Notes: generated by a model not told the origin, from the sequence alone. A DNA stretch of 64,000 bases from Vibrio mimicus (GCF_019048845.1 NZ_CP077426.1:729501-793500); one strand, 5' to 3'. Positions 10,083 through 19,329 are shown, counted from the first letter of the stretch. Numbers and translations: made by a program.

Positions 10083-10159
10083 TGGCGCTCCCGACAGGAT
10101 TTGAACCTGTGACCTGCCCCTTAGGAGGGGGCTGCGCTATCCGGCTGTGCCACGGGAGC
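10083..10159 (-). tRNA. tRNA-Arg (anticodon CCU)
   Basis: A complete 77-nt cloverleaf on the minus strand, including encoded CCA. The acceptor stem is GCTCCCG / CGGGAGC with discriminator G. The anticodon stem is GCCCC / GGGGC with loop CTCCTAA, so the anticodon is CCU (reads AGG). The T-arm GGTTCGAATCC is canonical. It lies between the hypothetical gene and flgT. Confidence 0.96.
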
Positions 10160-10197
10160 GGAGAAGAAGTGTCCAATTGGACACTTCCTGGGGTTTG

Positions 10198-11331
10198 CTA
10201 AAGCTGCTTATGCATTACATCGCCAATTTGAATGCTATAAGCGAGCTCAGGTTGATCCACCGTTAATTCTGCCTCATGTTCGTAAACACGAGATACCGTC
10301 AACGTAATTTCACTTTGCGTCACTTTATTGCGTGGCAAACCTTGCTGATCAATGAATGCACCAGTGTGCCATAGTCGAAGTTTGTCACCTTGCTGCACGC
10401 CGTGAATACGTCCGAGATCCATTGTCACCGTGGTATCAAATTTAGCAATCACCTGTGGCAGTGTAATTTTACAGGAAATCTCAGATTCGAGATCAAGCAT
10501 GATATTGCGGCTTACACGCAGCATCATCTCGCCGTAAGTCGATGCCCAGAAACGAGCACTACGGGTATCAATTTGGCTGGTTTTAGGGAATGGCCAACGT
10601 GCCACTTCACGATAAGTTCGCGTCATCACTTCGTTACCCGTTTTTCCATCAAACACATTGATTTCCATGGCAAACTGTCTGTTTATGAGATCGTCTTTCA
10701 GTGTTTTTTGCTCAATGGTTGCGGTTAAATCGGTGATTACGCCGCCGATAATGTATTGAGCACCTGCATCTTGGGCGATCATCTTGATGCGCTCTGGTGC
10801 TTTAGGGTCAATATCATATTGAGTCGTCCCTACAGAAACAAAACTGCGAGACTCCTGTTCTAGACGACGATTGATCACTTGTGCGAAATCATCGCCGAGT
10901 TGATAAATCTGTCCCATCACAGCTTGTTGTGGAGAGGCAAGATCAATGTTGCCTATCAGCATGGTTTTCTTGTATTGCTCAACGTGGCAAGCCGTTGCCG
11001 ATGGGTAAATGTCGATACGGGTGCGTACGTACATAATGTTGTTAATATTTTTCCGTTCTTCAATCAAGATGTAACGCACTTCATGGTTGGAGAATAAGTA
11101 TTCACGGCGATCTGCTTCCAGAAGTGGCATTAAATTGCTGATGCTGCCAATATCTGCCCCGGCAAAATTCACCGCTTTATATAAAGCGTCTTCCAGTGCA
11201 TGTAAGCGTGCCACTTCTTCTGAAGAAACTATGGCGGCAGATCCTGTCACTTCGTACCAAGCTGCATGAGCTACCTGAAGATAGAGGCTCATGCAAAGTG
11301 CTGAAATGATAGATAAAATATTTTTTTTCAT
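10198..11331 (-). CDS. flgT: Flagellar H-ring protein FlgT
   Basis: 377 aa with signal peptide (cleaved near AHA-AWYE, residue 23). FlgT is a periplasmic protein that in Vibrio builds the H-ring around the LP ring of the sheathed polar flagellum and helps anchor the motor. The N-terminal FlgT-N domain, a middle TolB-N-like domain and a C-terminal beta domain ending YSIQIGDVM match the family layout and length. It is divergent from flgO across 159 bases. Confidence 0.93.
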   Translation of the reverse strand: MKKNILSIISALCMSLYLQVAHAAWYEVTGSAAIVSSEEVARLHALEDALYKAVNFAGADIGSISNLMPLLEADRREYLFSNHEVRYILIEERKNINNIMYVRTRIDIYPSATACHVEQYKKTMLIGNIDLASPQQAVMGQIYQLGDDFAQVINRRLEQESRSFVSVGTTQYDIDPKAPERIKMIAQDAGAQYIIGGVITDLTATIEQKTLKDDLINRQFAMEINVFDGKTGNEVMTRTYREVARWPFPKTSQIDTRSARFWASTYGEMMLRVSRNIMLDLESEISCKITLPQVIAKFDTTVTMDLGRIHGVQQGDKLRLWHTGAFIDQQGLPRNKVTQSEITLTVSRVYEHEAELTVDQPELAYSIQIGDVMHKQL

Positions 11332-11490
11332 CGTAATATCCCAAGTGGGTATAAATTTTGCTTTTCAAATCCTAACTGATGTAGGCATTGCAATTCCGAA
11401 TACTGATAGATTGAGAAAAGCAAGGAGCGTTCCAGTTTAATCGAGTGAGAGGCTGAAACGCGCGCCATAGTATATCTGGAGATGAAGAGA

Positions 11491-12126
11491 ATGAAAAAAT
11501 GGCTTTCCTTAGTACCCGTTGTCTTATTGACCTCGTGTGCCTATGCCCCGATTTATAACGGTAAAGAACCATACAATGGTTCACAGTTTATGTTGATGGA
11601 GAGTCCACGTCACACGTTGGATTTCTTTGTTGAGAGCATGACCGAAGATTTAATGCTCTCCAATACGAGCATTACGGCTCGTACCCCGATTGCCGTAACA
11701 TCATTTGTGGATCTGCAAAATATGGATACCACAAACTGGTTGGGGAATTCGGTTTCTGAAGGTTTTATTCATCAGTTCCAGCGTCGTGGATTTAAAGTGG
11801 TTGATTTCAAAACCACAGGTTCGATCCAAGTGACCCAGCAAGGTGACTTCGCTTTTAGCCGCAACTGGAAAGATCTTTCACAACAGCAAGAAGTGCAGTA
11901 CGTGCTGACGGGCACCATGTTACGCCAAGAGGGCGGGGTAATTGTGAATGCGCGTGTCGTTGGTATGCAGTCACGCGTGGTTGTTGCAACAGCACAAGGC
12001 TTCTTGCCTGCTGATCGTATAGGCCGAGATCTGGATACTCTAAACAGCATTCGCACTCAAGATGGGGTGCTGATTCGCTCCGATCCAACCATGACTCAGC
12101 CATATACTGTCATTTTGCGTCCATAG
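11491..12126 (+). CDS. flgO: Flagellar outer-membrane lipoprotein FlgO
   Basis: 211 aa lipoprotein (lipobox LTSC at about residue 15). FlgO is a Vibrio outer-membrane protein needed for full motility and stability of the sheathed flagellum. The central domain has the FlgO-family pattern of a TolB-like fold (PIAVTSFVDLQ, YVLTGTMLRQEGGVIVNARVV). The ATG at 11491 has GGAG (11478-11481) 9 bases upstream; the ATG at 11482 directly abuts that site and is rejected. It is followed after 10 bases by flgP. Confidence 0.92.
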   Translation: MKKWLSLVPVVLLTSCAYAPIYNGKEPYNGSQFMLMESPRHTLDFFVESMTEDLMLSNTSITARTPIAVTSFVDLQNMDTTNWLGNSVSEGFIHQFQRRGFKVVDFKTTGSIQVTQQGDFAFSRNWKDLSQQQEVQYVLTGTMLRQEGGVIVNARVVGMQSRVVVATAQGFLPADRIGRDLDTLNSIRTQDGVLIRSDPTMTQPYTVILRP

Positions 12127-12136
12127 GAGAAATAAC

Positions 12137-12571
12137 ATGAAATCAGGTTTATTACTCCTTATTGCTGTTTTATTGATGACTGGATGTCAGCCATTACAAA
12201 CCATGCGCCCAGATGATTGGCTAACAGCGGTTGGTTATGCCAGCATTAGCGAGCAAAAAGGACGCAATGATGAAGAGAAGCAAGTTCGAGCGATGCGAGC
12301 ATCAAAGATTGATGCTTACCGTGAATTAGCCGAGCAAGTGTACGGTATGCGTATAAGTGGTCGTGCGGAACTGCAAGATCAACGCCTTGGTACCGAATTG
12401 ACGGCAGGAGCCGTGGATGGCGTGATTCGTGGTGCGGAAGTCGTGCGCAGCTATAAAGTTGGTGACAGTTATGTGACTGAGCTTAGGCTTGATATCCGTA
12501 AAATGGATAAAATGCGTGATTACGGTGAAGTTCAGCAAGTTCCCGAAAAACGTCAGATGACCTTATTCTAA
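12137..12571 (+). CDS. flgP: Flagellar outer-membrane lipoprotein FlgP
   Basis: 144 aa lipoprotein (lipobox MTGC near residue 17). FlgP works with FlgO at the outer-membrane base of the polar flagellum. It is LPP20-like in the middle (RAMRASKIDAYRELAEQVYG, then TAGAVDGVIRGAEVV), a pattern shared with other small repeating-ring lipoproteins. It is second gene of the flgOP operon, with GGAG just before the ATG, and ends before a bidirectional terminator shared with convergent flgN. Confidence 0.93.
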   Translation: MKSGLLLLIAVLLMTGCQPLQTMRPDDWLTAVGYASISEQKGRNDEEKQVRAMRASKIDAYRELAEQVYGMRISGRAELQDQRLGTELTAGAVDGVIRGAEVVRSYKVGDSYVTELRLDIRKMDKMRDYGEVQQVPEKRQMTLF

Positions 12572-12596
12572 TTCTCACCTCTCATCTCCAGAATTA

Positions 12597-12626
12597 AAAA
12601 AGCGGCAATGATTGCCGCTTTTACTT
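12597..12626. terminator. Bidirectional terminator between flgP and flgN
   Basis: A near-perfect stem AAAGCGGCAAT / ATTGCCGCTTT is flanked by A-run and T-run, so it can stop transcripts from both convergent operons. Confidence 0.88.
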
Positions 12627-12663
12627 TTCTATCCATCATGGTGACGATAGACGACGAATACCA

Positions 12664-13089
12664 TTATGCTTTGATATTAGTACCCAACGTCGAAATGGTA
12701 TGAGTTTTACCCGTGGCGCTATAAGTCATTCCAATTTTGCCATGGCTTTGTTGCATCAGATTATTAAGTTTATTGAAGCTTAACTGAGCACGAGCCAAAG
12801 CGTCACCGTTGATCTGGTTAGCTTGCTGGCAATCGAGAATGATACTGCGGATCTGACTCACCAAGTCGTTAAGATAAGCATCTTCTGTCAGGCTCGCGAC
12901 ATGTGGATGCTTGGCAATTCGTTGATCAGTCTGTTGCAGTTGATTGACTAAAGTGAGCTTTTGTTTGGCGATGGATTCGATATCGACAGAAATTCGGTTA
13001 GTGATCGCGATTTTCTCAGCTTCAAGCACTCCAACTAACTCTTGTGCATTTTTAAGCTGAAACTCAACCAAATCTTTTAGTGCTGCCAT
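12664..13089 (-). CDS. flgN: Flagellar export chaperone FlgN
   Basis: 141 aa all-helical cytoplasmic protein. FlgN escorts the hook-filament junction proteins FlgK and FlgL to the flagellar export gate. Heptad-like helices (AQELVGVLEAEKIAI, QKLTLVNQLQQTDQRI) and the neighbour flgM support the call; primary-sequence conservation in this family is low. It lies 58 bases after flgM on the same strand and is probably transcribed from the flgM promoter. Confidence 0.86.
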   Translation of the reverse strand: MAALKDLVEFQLKNAQELVGVLEAEKIAITNRISVDIESIAKQKLTLVNQLQQTDQRIAKHPHVASLTEDAYLNDLVSQIRSIILDCQQANQINGDALARAQLSFNKLNNLMQQSHGKIGMTYSATGKTHTISTLGTNIKA

Positions 13090-13147
13090 AACTCAACCAC
13101 CTGTTTATCGCACGTTCTGTTACAAGTTCTGAGTTGATTGCCTCAGT

Positions 13148-13471
13148 TTAGAAGCCACCTAGCTCTTTTTCGAATTTGATCATGTTATCGGCCAGTTTAT
13201 CTGGATCAACGACATATGAGCCGTTGGCGATTGCTTCTTTGATTGCTGCAACTTTCGCACTGTCAAAACTGGGTCTTGATGCCATTTCGTTGTGCATTTC
13301 GCCAATCGCTTTACTTTGTGAGCTAAGTGACACCGCATCTTGACCATTTGCCGATGAGCGTGAAACTGCACCGGATTGAGGAGAAGAATTACTCGCATCA
13401 GAAGAACGCACATTAGTACGGCTGGTCGTGTTTAACGACTGTCCTGTGCGTATGTTATCAATACCTGCCAT
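13148..13471 (-). CDS. flgM: Anti-sigma-28 factor FlgM
   Basis: 107 aa. FlgM holds sigma-28 (FliA) inactive until the hook is complete and is then exported. The start MAGIDNIRTGQ, the disordered S/N/Q-rich N-terminal half and the C-terminal sigma-binding helices (FDSAKVAAIKEAIANGSYVVDPDKLADNMI) are typical. A sigma-28 promoter lies about 40-65 bases upstream, giving the usual feedback loop in which FliA drives its own inhibitor. Confidence 0.95.
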   Translation of the reverse strand: MAGIDNIRTGQSLNTTSRTNVRSSDASNSSPQSGAVSRSSANGQDAVSLSSQSKAIGEMHNEMASRPSFDSAKVAAIKEAIANGSYVVDPDKLADNMIKFEKELGGF

Positions 13472-13509
13472 AGATGAGCCTTTTCAATAAACTTTAACGT
13501 GTACTGTCA

Positions 13510-13536
13510 ATATCGACCACGAAGGTCAGAACTTTA
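13510..13536 (-). promoter_or_regulatory. Sigma-28 (FliA) promoter of flgMN
   Basis: Read on the minus strand: TAAAGTTC - 11 bases - GTCGATAT, against the sigma-28 consensus TAAAGTTT-N11-GCCGATAA. Spacing is exact and distance to flgM suitable. Confidence 0.85.
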
Positions 13537-13600
13537 GCGATTTTTTAACCAAATAGAAAATCACTTCGCACAAGTTTTTCTGATAAGCAGGTTAGAGCTA

Positions 13601-14368
13601 TCAAAATGCAACGGTGACTTCACCCACACCACTGACTTGTGCATCAATTATACGGTTAGATTTGTCATTTTTCACTTTTATCTGTTCACCAATGACGCCA
13701 TCGGACATTGCAGTCCCCTTGGTTGTGATCGACATACCAGATCTCCCCGCTTTGATGACAACACTTTCATTGCGGCAGACAATGCAGACATCGCTCTGTT
13801 CAATGACATCGCCCACGCGAACATTTTTCTTGATTTTTGCACCAATGACGGTGTCTGGTGTGGAAAAACCTTGCCGTCTAAAACGCAACAGATCTACCAT
13901 ACTTATCGTAACGTCTTGTATAGAAATCATTTGCCCTCGACTCAGTGGATTTGCCGCCGTGAGAAGAGGTATGGTGATGGTAAGGCGAACAGGCACATAA
14001 ATACGCCAGTTATCGCTTTTGCACTCAACCAGTACCGTGATATTGGCTGCTGAACCATTGCTTGATGATGCGCTGGTAGCGAGAGGTTCTGGGCAATCTG
14101 TTGCGTAAAGACGATCATCCACATTAGCGGCATTAACGACTAATTCACCACCTGACGGCATATCCACCGTGCTGAGAACGTGATTTTCCGCGGCTTCTCT
14201 TATCATTGAAAGCTGCTCTGGAGTGGCTGAATTTGCCGCTAGACTAAAGAAAAACAATAAAAAGCCGATAAAGCTATAAAATATTTTACAGAAAGCTCTA
14301 CACTTAGTTATGAAATGCGGATGGAGATCGATCTTCTGGAGCATTTTTTGTTTCTCTGGTTTCTTCAT
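13601..14368 (-). CDS. flgA: P-ring assembly chaperone FlgA
   Basis: 255 aa as drawn. FlgA is a periplasmic chaperone that helps FlgI assemble into the P ring. A hydrophobic segment (FYSFIGFLLFFFSLAANSA, about residues 30-48) serves as signal peptide. The C-terminal SAF-type domain (AANPLSRGQMISIQDVTISMVDL, RVGDVIEQSDV) is characteristic. The N-terminal 29 residues before the signal are unusually long; an internal start near 14341 is possible. It is divergent from cheV. Confidence 0.88.
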   Translation of the reverse strand: MKKPEKQKMLQKIDLHPHFITKCRAFCKIFYSFIGFLLFFFSLAANSATPEQLSMIREAAENHVLSTVDMPSGGELVVNAANVDDRLYATDCPEPLATSASSSNGSAANITVLVECKSDNWRIYVPVRLTITIPLLTAANPLSRGQMISIQDVTISMVDLLRFRRQGFSTPDTVIGAKIKKNVRVGDVIEQSDVCIVCRNESVVIKAGRSGMSITTKGTAMSDGVIGEQIKVKNDKSNRIIDAQVSGVGEVTVAF

Positions 14369-14424
14369 AGCCTGTAGTAGACTATCACTTTTTTTGGATA
14401 AAAGTTTGAGATGGAGATGAGCTT

Positions 14425-15351
14425 ATGACGGGTATTCTTGATTCTGTGAATCAGCGTACGCAACTCGTCGGTCAAAACCGATTAGAACTATTAACTTTCC
14501 GTCTTAACGGCCGTCAGCGATACGGTATTAACGTTTTCAAAGTTAAAGAAGTCCTGCAATGTCCTAAATTGACCGCTATGCCTAACCTACACCGTTTAGT
14601 GAAAGGGGTGGCGCACATTCGTGGGCAAACCGTATCTGTCATCGATTTGAGTCTTGCGATCGGTGGTCGACCAACCGTTGATGTAGACAAAAGTTTTGTT
14701 GTTATCGCGGAGTTTAACCGGACTATTCAAGCCTTTTTGGTGAGCTCGGTTGAACGCATCATTAACATGCGTTGGGAAGCAATTTTGCCTCCGCCGGATG
14801 GTTCTGGTAAAGCGAACTACCTGACTGCTGTCACCAATATTGATAATGAACTGGTTGAAATTATCGATGTTGAAAAGATTCTGGCTGAGATCGCTCCAGT
14901 CAACGAAGCTATGACCAAGGACATAGGTCAGGAAATTGCTCAGGTTGAACAGGAAAAAGAAATTGTTCGCCGCATTCTTATTGCGGATGACTCTAGCGTG
15001 GCTCGTAAACAGGTGCAGCGTGCGATTGAATCGATCGGTTTCGAAGTGATTGCAACCAAAGATGGCAAAGATGCTTTTGATAAACTGCTAGAAATGAGCC
15101 GAGAGGGTCCAATTCTCAGTCAAATATCACTAGTGATCTCTGATATTGAAATGCCAGAAATGGACGGTTACACCTTGACTGCAGAGATTCGCCGCCACAA
15201 TGAATTAAAAGACCTTTATGTTATTCTGCACTCTTCATTGAGTGGCGTGTTCAACCAAGCCATGGTTGAGAGAGTTGGGGCAAATGCATTCATTGCGAAA
15301 TTTAACCCTGATGAGCTTGGTAATGCGGTGAAAGCTGCGCTAGTTAAATAA
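14425..15351 (+). CDS. cheV: Chemotaxis coupling protein CheV
   Basis: 308 aa: an N-terminal CheW domain (about 15-165) that couples chemoreceptors to CheA, fused to a C-terminal response-regulator receiver (about 185-305). The receiver has the acidic pair ADDSS, the phosphoacceptor in ISDIEMPEMDG and the conserved lysine in FIAKF. GGAG precedes the ATG. It is co-transcribed with cheR (10-base gap), a pairing typical of the Vibrio polar flagellar cluster. Confidence 0.95.
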   Translation: MTGILDSVNQRTQLVGQNRLELLTFRLNGRQRYGINVFKVKEVLQCPKLTAMPNLHRLVKGVAHIRGQTVSVIDLSLAIGGRPTVDVDKSFVVIAEFNRTIQAFLVSSVERIINMRWEAILPPPDGSGKANYLTAVTNIDNELVEIIDVEKILAEIAPVNEAMTKDIGQEIAQVEQEKEIVRRILIADDSSVARKQVQRAIESIGFEVIATKDGKDAFDKLLEMSREGPILSQISLVISDIEMPEMDGYTLTAEIRRHNELKDLYVILHSSLSGVFNQAMVERVGANAFIAKFNPDELGNAVKAALVK

Positions 15352-15361
15352 AGAGAAATGA

Positions 15362-16189
15362 ATGACTGCTATAACGATTAGCGACCAAGAGTATCGCGAC
15401 TTTTGCCGATTTCTGGAATCTCAGTGCGGGATTGTACTGGGTGACAGTAAGCAGTATTTAGTACGAAGTCGCCTAAGTCCACTCGTCACCAAATTCAAGT
15501 TAAGTTCGTTGTCTGACTTGTTGCGAGATGTTGCGACAGGACGAAATCGCGATCTGCGAGTAGCAGCCGTTGACGCCATGACAACCAATGAAACTTTATG
15601 GTTTCGAGATTCTTATCCGTTTGCTGTATTGGCTGAAAAGTTGCTGCCAGAAATGGCAGCCAATAAACGGCCAATAAAAATTTGGTCGGCCGCGAGTTCA
15701 TCGGGGCAAGAGCCGTATTCGATGGCAATGACCATATTGGAAGTACAACAAAAACGGCCAGGATTGTTGCCAAGTGTGTCGATTACCGCCACCGATATTT
15801 CTGCCAGTATGTTGGATATGTGTCGTGCGGGGATTTACGATAACCTTGCATTAGGTCGTGGGTTGTCGCCTGAACGCCGTCGTGTCTTTTTTGAGGATGC
15901 GGGGGATGGCCGAATGAAGATCAAGGACAACGTGAAGCGTTTAGTCAACTTCCGTCCGCAGAACTTAATGGAAAGCTATTCATTATTGGGTAAGTTTGAC
16001 ATCATTTTTTGCCGCAACGTGCTGATCTATTTCTCGCCAGACATGAAATCTAAAGTGCTCAATCAGATGGCTGCGAGCTTAAATCCCGGCGGTTATCTGT
16101 TGCTGGGAGCTTCGGAGTCACTAACTGGGTTAACTGATAAGTTTGAAATGGTGCGCTGCAATCCTGGCATCATTTATAAGCTCAAATAA
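15362..16189 (+). CDS. cheR: Chemoreceptor methyltransferase CheR
   Basis: 275 aa. CheR transfers methyl groups from S-adenosylmethionine to glutamates of chemoreceptors for adaptation. It has the N-terminal helical domain (about 1-75), then the Rossmann SAM-binding domain with IWSAASSSGQEPYSMAM and the CheR signature FDIIFCRNVLIYF. It is the second gene of the cheV-cheR pair and is followed by a terminator. Confidence 0.95.
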   Translation: MTAITISDQEYRDFCRFLESQCGIVLGDSKQYLVRSRLSPLVTKFKLSSLSDLLRDVATGRNRDLRVAAVDAMTTNETLWFRDSYPFAVLAEKLLPEMAANKRPIKIWSAASSSGQEPYSMAMTILEVQQKRPGLLPSVSITATDISASMLDMCRAGIYDNLALGRGLSPERRRVFFEDAGDGRMKIKDNVKRLVNFRPQNLMESYSLLGKFDIIFCRNVLIYFSPDMKSKVLNQMAASLNPGGYLLLGASESLTGLTDKFEMVRCNPGIIYKLK

Positions 16190-16211
16190 TAAATTTAATC
16201 CATCTCATTTT

Positions 16212-16239
16212 GCCCAGCTTTTGCTGGGCTTTTTGTTTT
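16212..16239 (+). terminator. Rho-independent terminator after cheR
   Basis: Stem GCCCAGC / GCTGGGC with loop TTTT followed by a T-run. Confidence 0.9.
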
Positions 16240-16351
16240 AGTCGCAAGGCAAAGCGGATAGAAAGACACCATTTTTTGATGATGATGTGATTGGCGTGGA
16301 GTTTGCACTCTGTTTGTTATACCGCTGTACATTGGGTGAGATTTTTAAAGT

Positions 16352-16367
16352 TGGTATGCTAATTGCA
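16352..16367 (+). promoter_or_regulatory. Sigma-54 promoter of the flgB operon
   Basis: TGGTAT - GCTAA - TTGCA matches the -24/-12 consensus TGGCAC-N5-TTGCA with GG and GC at correct spacing, 45 bases before the flgB ATG. Expected activator in Vibrio is FlrC. Confidence 0.8.
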
Positions 16368-16411
16368 AATAATCTCAGTAATAACGGTCAGTTTTTATCG
16401 AAGAGGTAAAC

Positions 16412-16807
16412 ATGGCTATTTCTTTTGACAAAGCCCTAGGTATTCACCAATACACGGTGGGCGTACGTGAGCACAATTCAGAGGTGATTGCCACCAACAT
16501 TGCGCAAGCGAATACGCCGGGATTCAAGGCAAAAGGAATGGACTTCCAGAAGGCATTGCAAGCGGCAAGTTCGGGGGCAAGTATTAGTCTTAGCCGTACC
16601 GATGGTCGGCATATTCCTGCCTCTTCAACGGTGAGTGGGGAAATTCTTTACCGCACGCCGACACAGCCTGATACCGGTGATGGCAACACGGTGGATGTAG
16701 ATTTGGAGCGTAACTTGTTTATGCAAAACCAAATTCGTCATCAGGCCTCATTGGATTTTTTAGGCAGTAAATTTAAGAACTTAACCAAAGCGATTAAAGG
16801 GGAGTAA
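16412..16807 (+). CDS. flgB: Flagellar proximal rod protein FlgB
   Basis: 131 aa rod subunit that joins the MS ring/export gate region to the distal rod. It has the rod-family pattern near the N-terminus (ATNIAQANTPGFKAKGMDF) and a C-terminal NLFMQNQIRHQASLDFL helix. It is first gene of the rod-hook operon, behind a sigma-54 promoter, and abuts flgC. Confidence 0.94.
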   Translation: MAISFDKALGIHQYTVGVREHNSEVIATNIAQANTPGFKAKGMDFQKALQAASSGASISLSRTDGRHIPASSTVSGEILYRTPTQPDTGDGNTVDVDLERNLFMQNQIRHQASLDFLGSKFKNLTKAIKGE

Positions 16808-16812
16808 TGTCG

Positions 16813-17229
16813 ATGAGCTTATTCAGCGTATTTAATGTCACAGGTTCTGCGATGAGCGCCGAGTCGGTTCGTCTCAATACCACCTCAAGTAATCTGGCCA
16901 ATGCCGATAGTATTAGTAGCTCAGCGAAAGATACTTACAAAGCTCGCCACGCCGTATTTGGTGCGGAATTGAGCAAAGCGCGTTTCAACCGCGAACCTAA
17001 TGTGCCCGTTAAGGTGCTTGGGATTGTGGAAAGTGATAAGCCGCTGGTCGCTGAGTTTAATCCAGAGCATCCACTTGCTAATGACGAAGGCTACATCTAC
17101 AAGCCGAATGTCAATGTGATGGAAGAGATGGCGAATATGATTTCCGCTTCTCGTTCATACCAAACCAATGTGCAGGTGGCGGATGCCAGTAAACAGATGC
17201 TGCTGCGTACGCTGCAGATGGGTCAGTGA
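16813..17229 (+). CDS. flgC: Flagellar proximal rod protein FlgC
   Basis: 138 aa rod subunit. The N-terminal motif LNTTSSNLANAD and the C-terminal VNVMEEMANMISASRSYQTNVQV are the paired helices of the rod/hook family. Start choice: the ATG at 16813 lies 8 bases after GGAG; the ATG at 16807 overlaps the flgB stop but leaves almost no spacer. Translation is probably coupled to flgB. Confidence 0.93.
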   Translation: MSLFSVFNVTGSAMSAESVRLNTTSSNLANADSISSSAKDTYKARHAVFGAELSKARFNREPNVPVKVLGIVESDKPLVAEFNPEHPLANDEGYIYKPNVNVMEEMANMISASRSYQTNVQVADASKQMLLRTLQMGQ

Positions 17230-17246
17230 GGATAAGGAGTTAACGT

Positions 17247-17954
17247 ATGGCCGGAATCAATAATGTTGGTCAAAGCGGCTTGTCCTATATTGATCAGCTT
17301 AAAGCTCTTCAAGAGCAGAAAAAACCGGATGAGACGACAGGGCAGAAGTCCCTTAAACAAGAAGACTTTCTTTCTCTGCTGACTAAGCAGTTGGCACAGC
17401 AAGATCCGTTCAAACCTGTCGGCAACGATCAGATGATTGCACAGATGGCGTCTTTTGCCACGGTAGATGGTATTGGCAAGATGAACACTCAGTTTGAGAG
17501 TCTCAACTCGTCGATGACATCAAACCAAGCACTGCAAGCCTCATCACTGGTAGGTCGTGATGTGTTGGTGCCCGGTGCAGCAGGTATGAAAAAGCCTGAT
17601 GGCGGCATGGCGGCAATGGTAAAACTGCCGCAGTCGATCGATAACTTATTCGTCCGTATTGAGAATGAAGCTGGTCAATTGGTACGAACTTTTGATGTGG
17701 GCGCCAAAGCTGCTGGCGATAACCGTGTCGAATGGGATGGAAAAGATCAAAGCGGAAATCCGTTGCCGGGTGGCAAATATAAAGTAAAAGCGTCTGGCTT
17801 GCAGGATGGGGAGAGTAAAGAATTTGAAGTCTCCACTTATGCAAACGTCAACAGCGTTTTGTTAGGCAAAGGCGATGGTAACGTACTCCTCAATCTGGCT
17901 GGTTTTGATGCACCAGTTCGACTTGCTGAAGTACTTGAAGTAGGCAAAGCGTGA
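17247..17954 (+). CDS. flgD: Hook-capping protein FlgD
   Basis: 235 aa scaffold that caps the growing hook and guides FlgE polymerisation. The N-terminal export/capping segment has SLKQEDFLSLLTKQLAQQDPFKP; a central FlgD Tudor/Ig-like region (DNRVEWDGKDQSGNPLPGGKYKVKASG) follows. An AAGGAG site precedes the ATG. It sits in the flgB-E operon. Confidence 0.95.
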   Translation: MAGINNVGQSGLSYIDQLKALQEQKKPDETTGQKSLKQEDFLSLLTKQLAQQDPFKPVGNDQMIAQMASFATVDGIGKMNTQFESLNSSMTSNQALQASSLVGRDVLVPGAAGMKKPDGGMAAMVKLPQSIDNLFVRIENEAGQLVRTFDVGAKAAGDNRVEWDGKDQSGNPLPGGKYKVKASGLQDGESKEFEVSTYANVNSVLLGKGDGNVLLNLAGFDAPVRLAEVLEVGKA

Positions 17955-17982
17955 TTGCGCTAGCTAGATAGGAGAATTACTC

Positions 17983-19287
17983 ATGTCATATATCTCTCTT
18001 AGTGGTTTATCCGCCGCGCAGATGGATTTGAATACCACCAGTAACAACATTGCGAACGCCAATACTTTTGGTTTTAAAGAGTCGCGTGCTGAGTTTGGGG
18101 ATGTGTATTCCACTTCGCTATTTACCAATGCGAAAACAACGCCAGGGCAAGGTGTACAAGCGGCAAAAGTGGCACAACAGTTCCACGAAGGCTCGAGCAT
18201 TTATACCAATAACCCACTCGATTTACGTATTGCCGGTACGGGTTTTTTTGCTGTAGCGAAAGACAAAATGGTACCGCAACAAAACGAATTAACACGTAAT
18301 GGTGCGTTCCACTTGGATAAGAACAGCTACATGGTAACGGCAAACGATGAGTTTCTGCTGGGCTATGAAGTGAATCCTGATTCAGGTGATGTGCTTTCTT
18401 ACGAGCCAAAACCGATCAATATTCCGCCTCAGTTTGGTAAGCCAAAACAAACCGCGAATATCGACTTAGCGGCAAACTTGCCAGCTAACGGTGATTTAAA
18501 AGATCCGGCTCTATTTGATATTACGGATCCTGAAACGTATAACCGTACTACTTCATCGACCATTTATGACTCGATGGGGCAACCTTACAAATTGACGACC
18601 TATTACCTAAAAGATATGACTCAGGCCAACACATGGCAGACATACTATACGGTAACGGATAAAACGGGTGAGAAACCGATTAATGTCGTTGGTGGCGATG
18701 CAGCAAGCCCTAAAGGGCATGTTGGACATACCATGAAGTTTAATAATGACGGCACGTTAGCCAGTTTGAACAATGGTCAGCCGATTGTTTCTGAAGCGTT
18801 AGGGGCAGGAGCAAATCCTGTGGATCTTAACGGCGCTGATGCGACACAAACGCTATCGTTTAGTCTAGATAACGCGACCCAGTTTGCTGCACCTTTTGAA
18901 CTGACCAAGTTTGACCAAGATGGTGCGACGACAGGCTTCCTGACCAAGATTGACTTTGATGAAAATGGTAGTGTGCTTGCTACTTATTCAAATGGTCAAA
19001 ACACCACTCTCGGCCGTGTGGCACTGGTACGTGTCGCTAACGAGCAGGGATTGGATAAAAAAGGCGGAACCCAGTGGGATGCTACTCAGTTCTCGGGTGA
19101 TAAAATTTGGGGTGAGTCGAATAAAGGCTCTTTTGGTTCAGTCAGTAATGGTTCACTGGAGCAGTCAAACATCGACATGACTCAAGAGCTAGTGGACTTA
19201 ATCTCGGCTCAGCGTAACTTCCAGGCCAACTCGCGTGCGCTTGAAGTGCATAACCAGCTGCAACAGAACATCCTGCAAATTCGTTAA
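17983..19287 (+). CDS. flgE: Flagellar hook protein FlgE
   Basis: 434 aa, the subunit of the hook. The N-terminal helix motif LNTTSNNIANANTFGFKES and C-terminal SNIDMTQELVDLISAQRNFQANSRAL pack into the hook core; the middle is the surface D1/D2 region. Length is normal. It is last gene before a long stem-loop and a new sigma-54 promoter, so flgB-E form one transcription unit. Confidence 0.95.
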   Translation: MSYISLSGLSAAQMDLNTTSNNIANANTFGFKESRAEFGDVYSTSLFTNAKTTPGQGVQAAKVAQQFHEGSSIYTNNPLDLRIAGTGFFAVAKDKMVPQQNELTRNGAFHLDKNSYMVTANDEFLLGYEVNPDSGDVLSYEPKPINIPPQFGKPKQTANIDLAANLPANGDLKDPALFDITDPETYNRTTSSTIYDSMGQPYKLTTYYLKDMTQANTWQTYYTVTDKTGEKPINVVGGDAASPKGHVGHTMKFNNDGTLASLNNGQPIVSEALGAGANPVDLNGADATQTLSFSLDNATQFAAPFELTKFDQDGATTGFLTKIDFDENGSVLATYSNGQNTTLGRVALVRVANEQGLDKKGGTQWDATQFSGDKIWGESNKGSFGSVSNGSLEQSNIDMTQELVDLISAQRNFQANSRALEVHNQLQQNILQIR

Positions 19288-19296
19288 TCCTTTTCA

Positions 19297-19329
19297 CCCC
19301 CATTAAGCGGCAATTTGGCTTAATGGGGG
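19297..19329 (+). terminator. Strong stem-loop after flgE
   Basis: A perfect 12-bp stem CCCCCATTAAGC / GCTTAATGGGGG with a 9-base loop. The following bases are G-rich, not a T-run, so it may stabilise the 3' end or be a weak terminator. Confidence 0.6.

Noticed and set aside
10083..10159. tRNA-Arg as a possible integration site
   Set aside because: No integrase, duplicated tRNA 3' end or foreign genes lie beside it; the att repeat is clearly at flaA.
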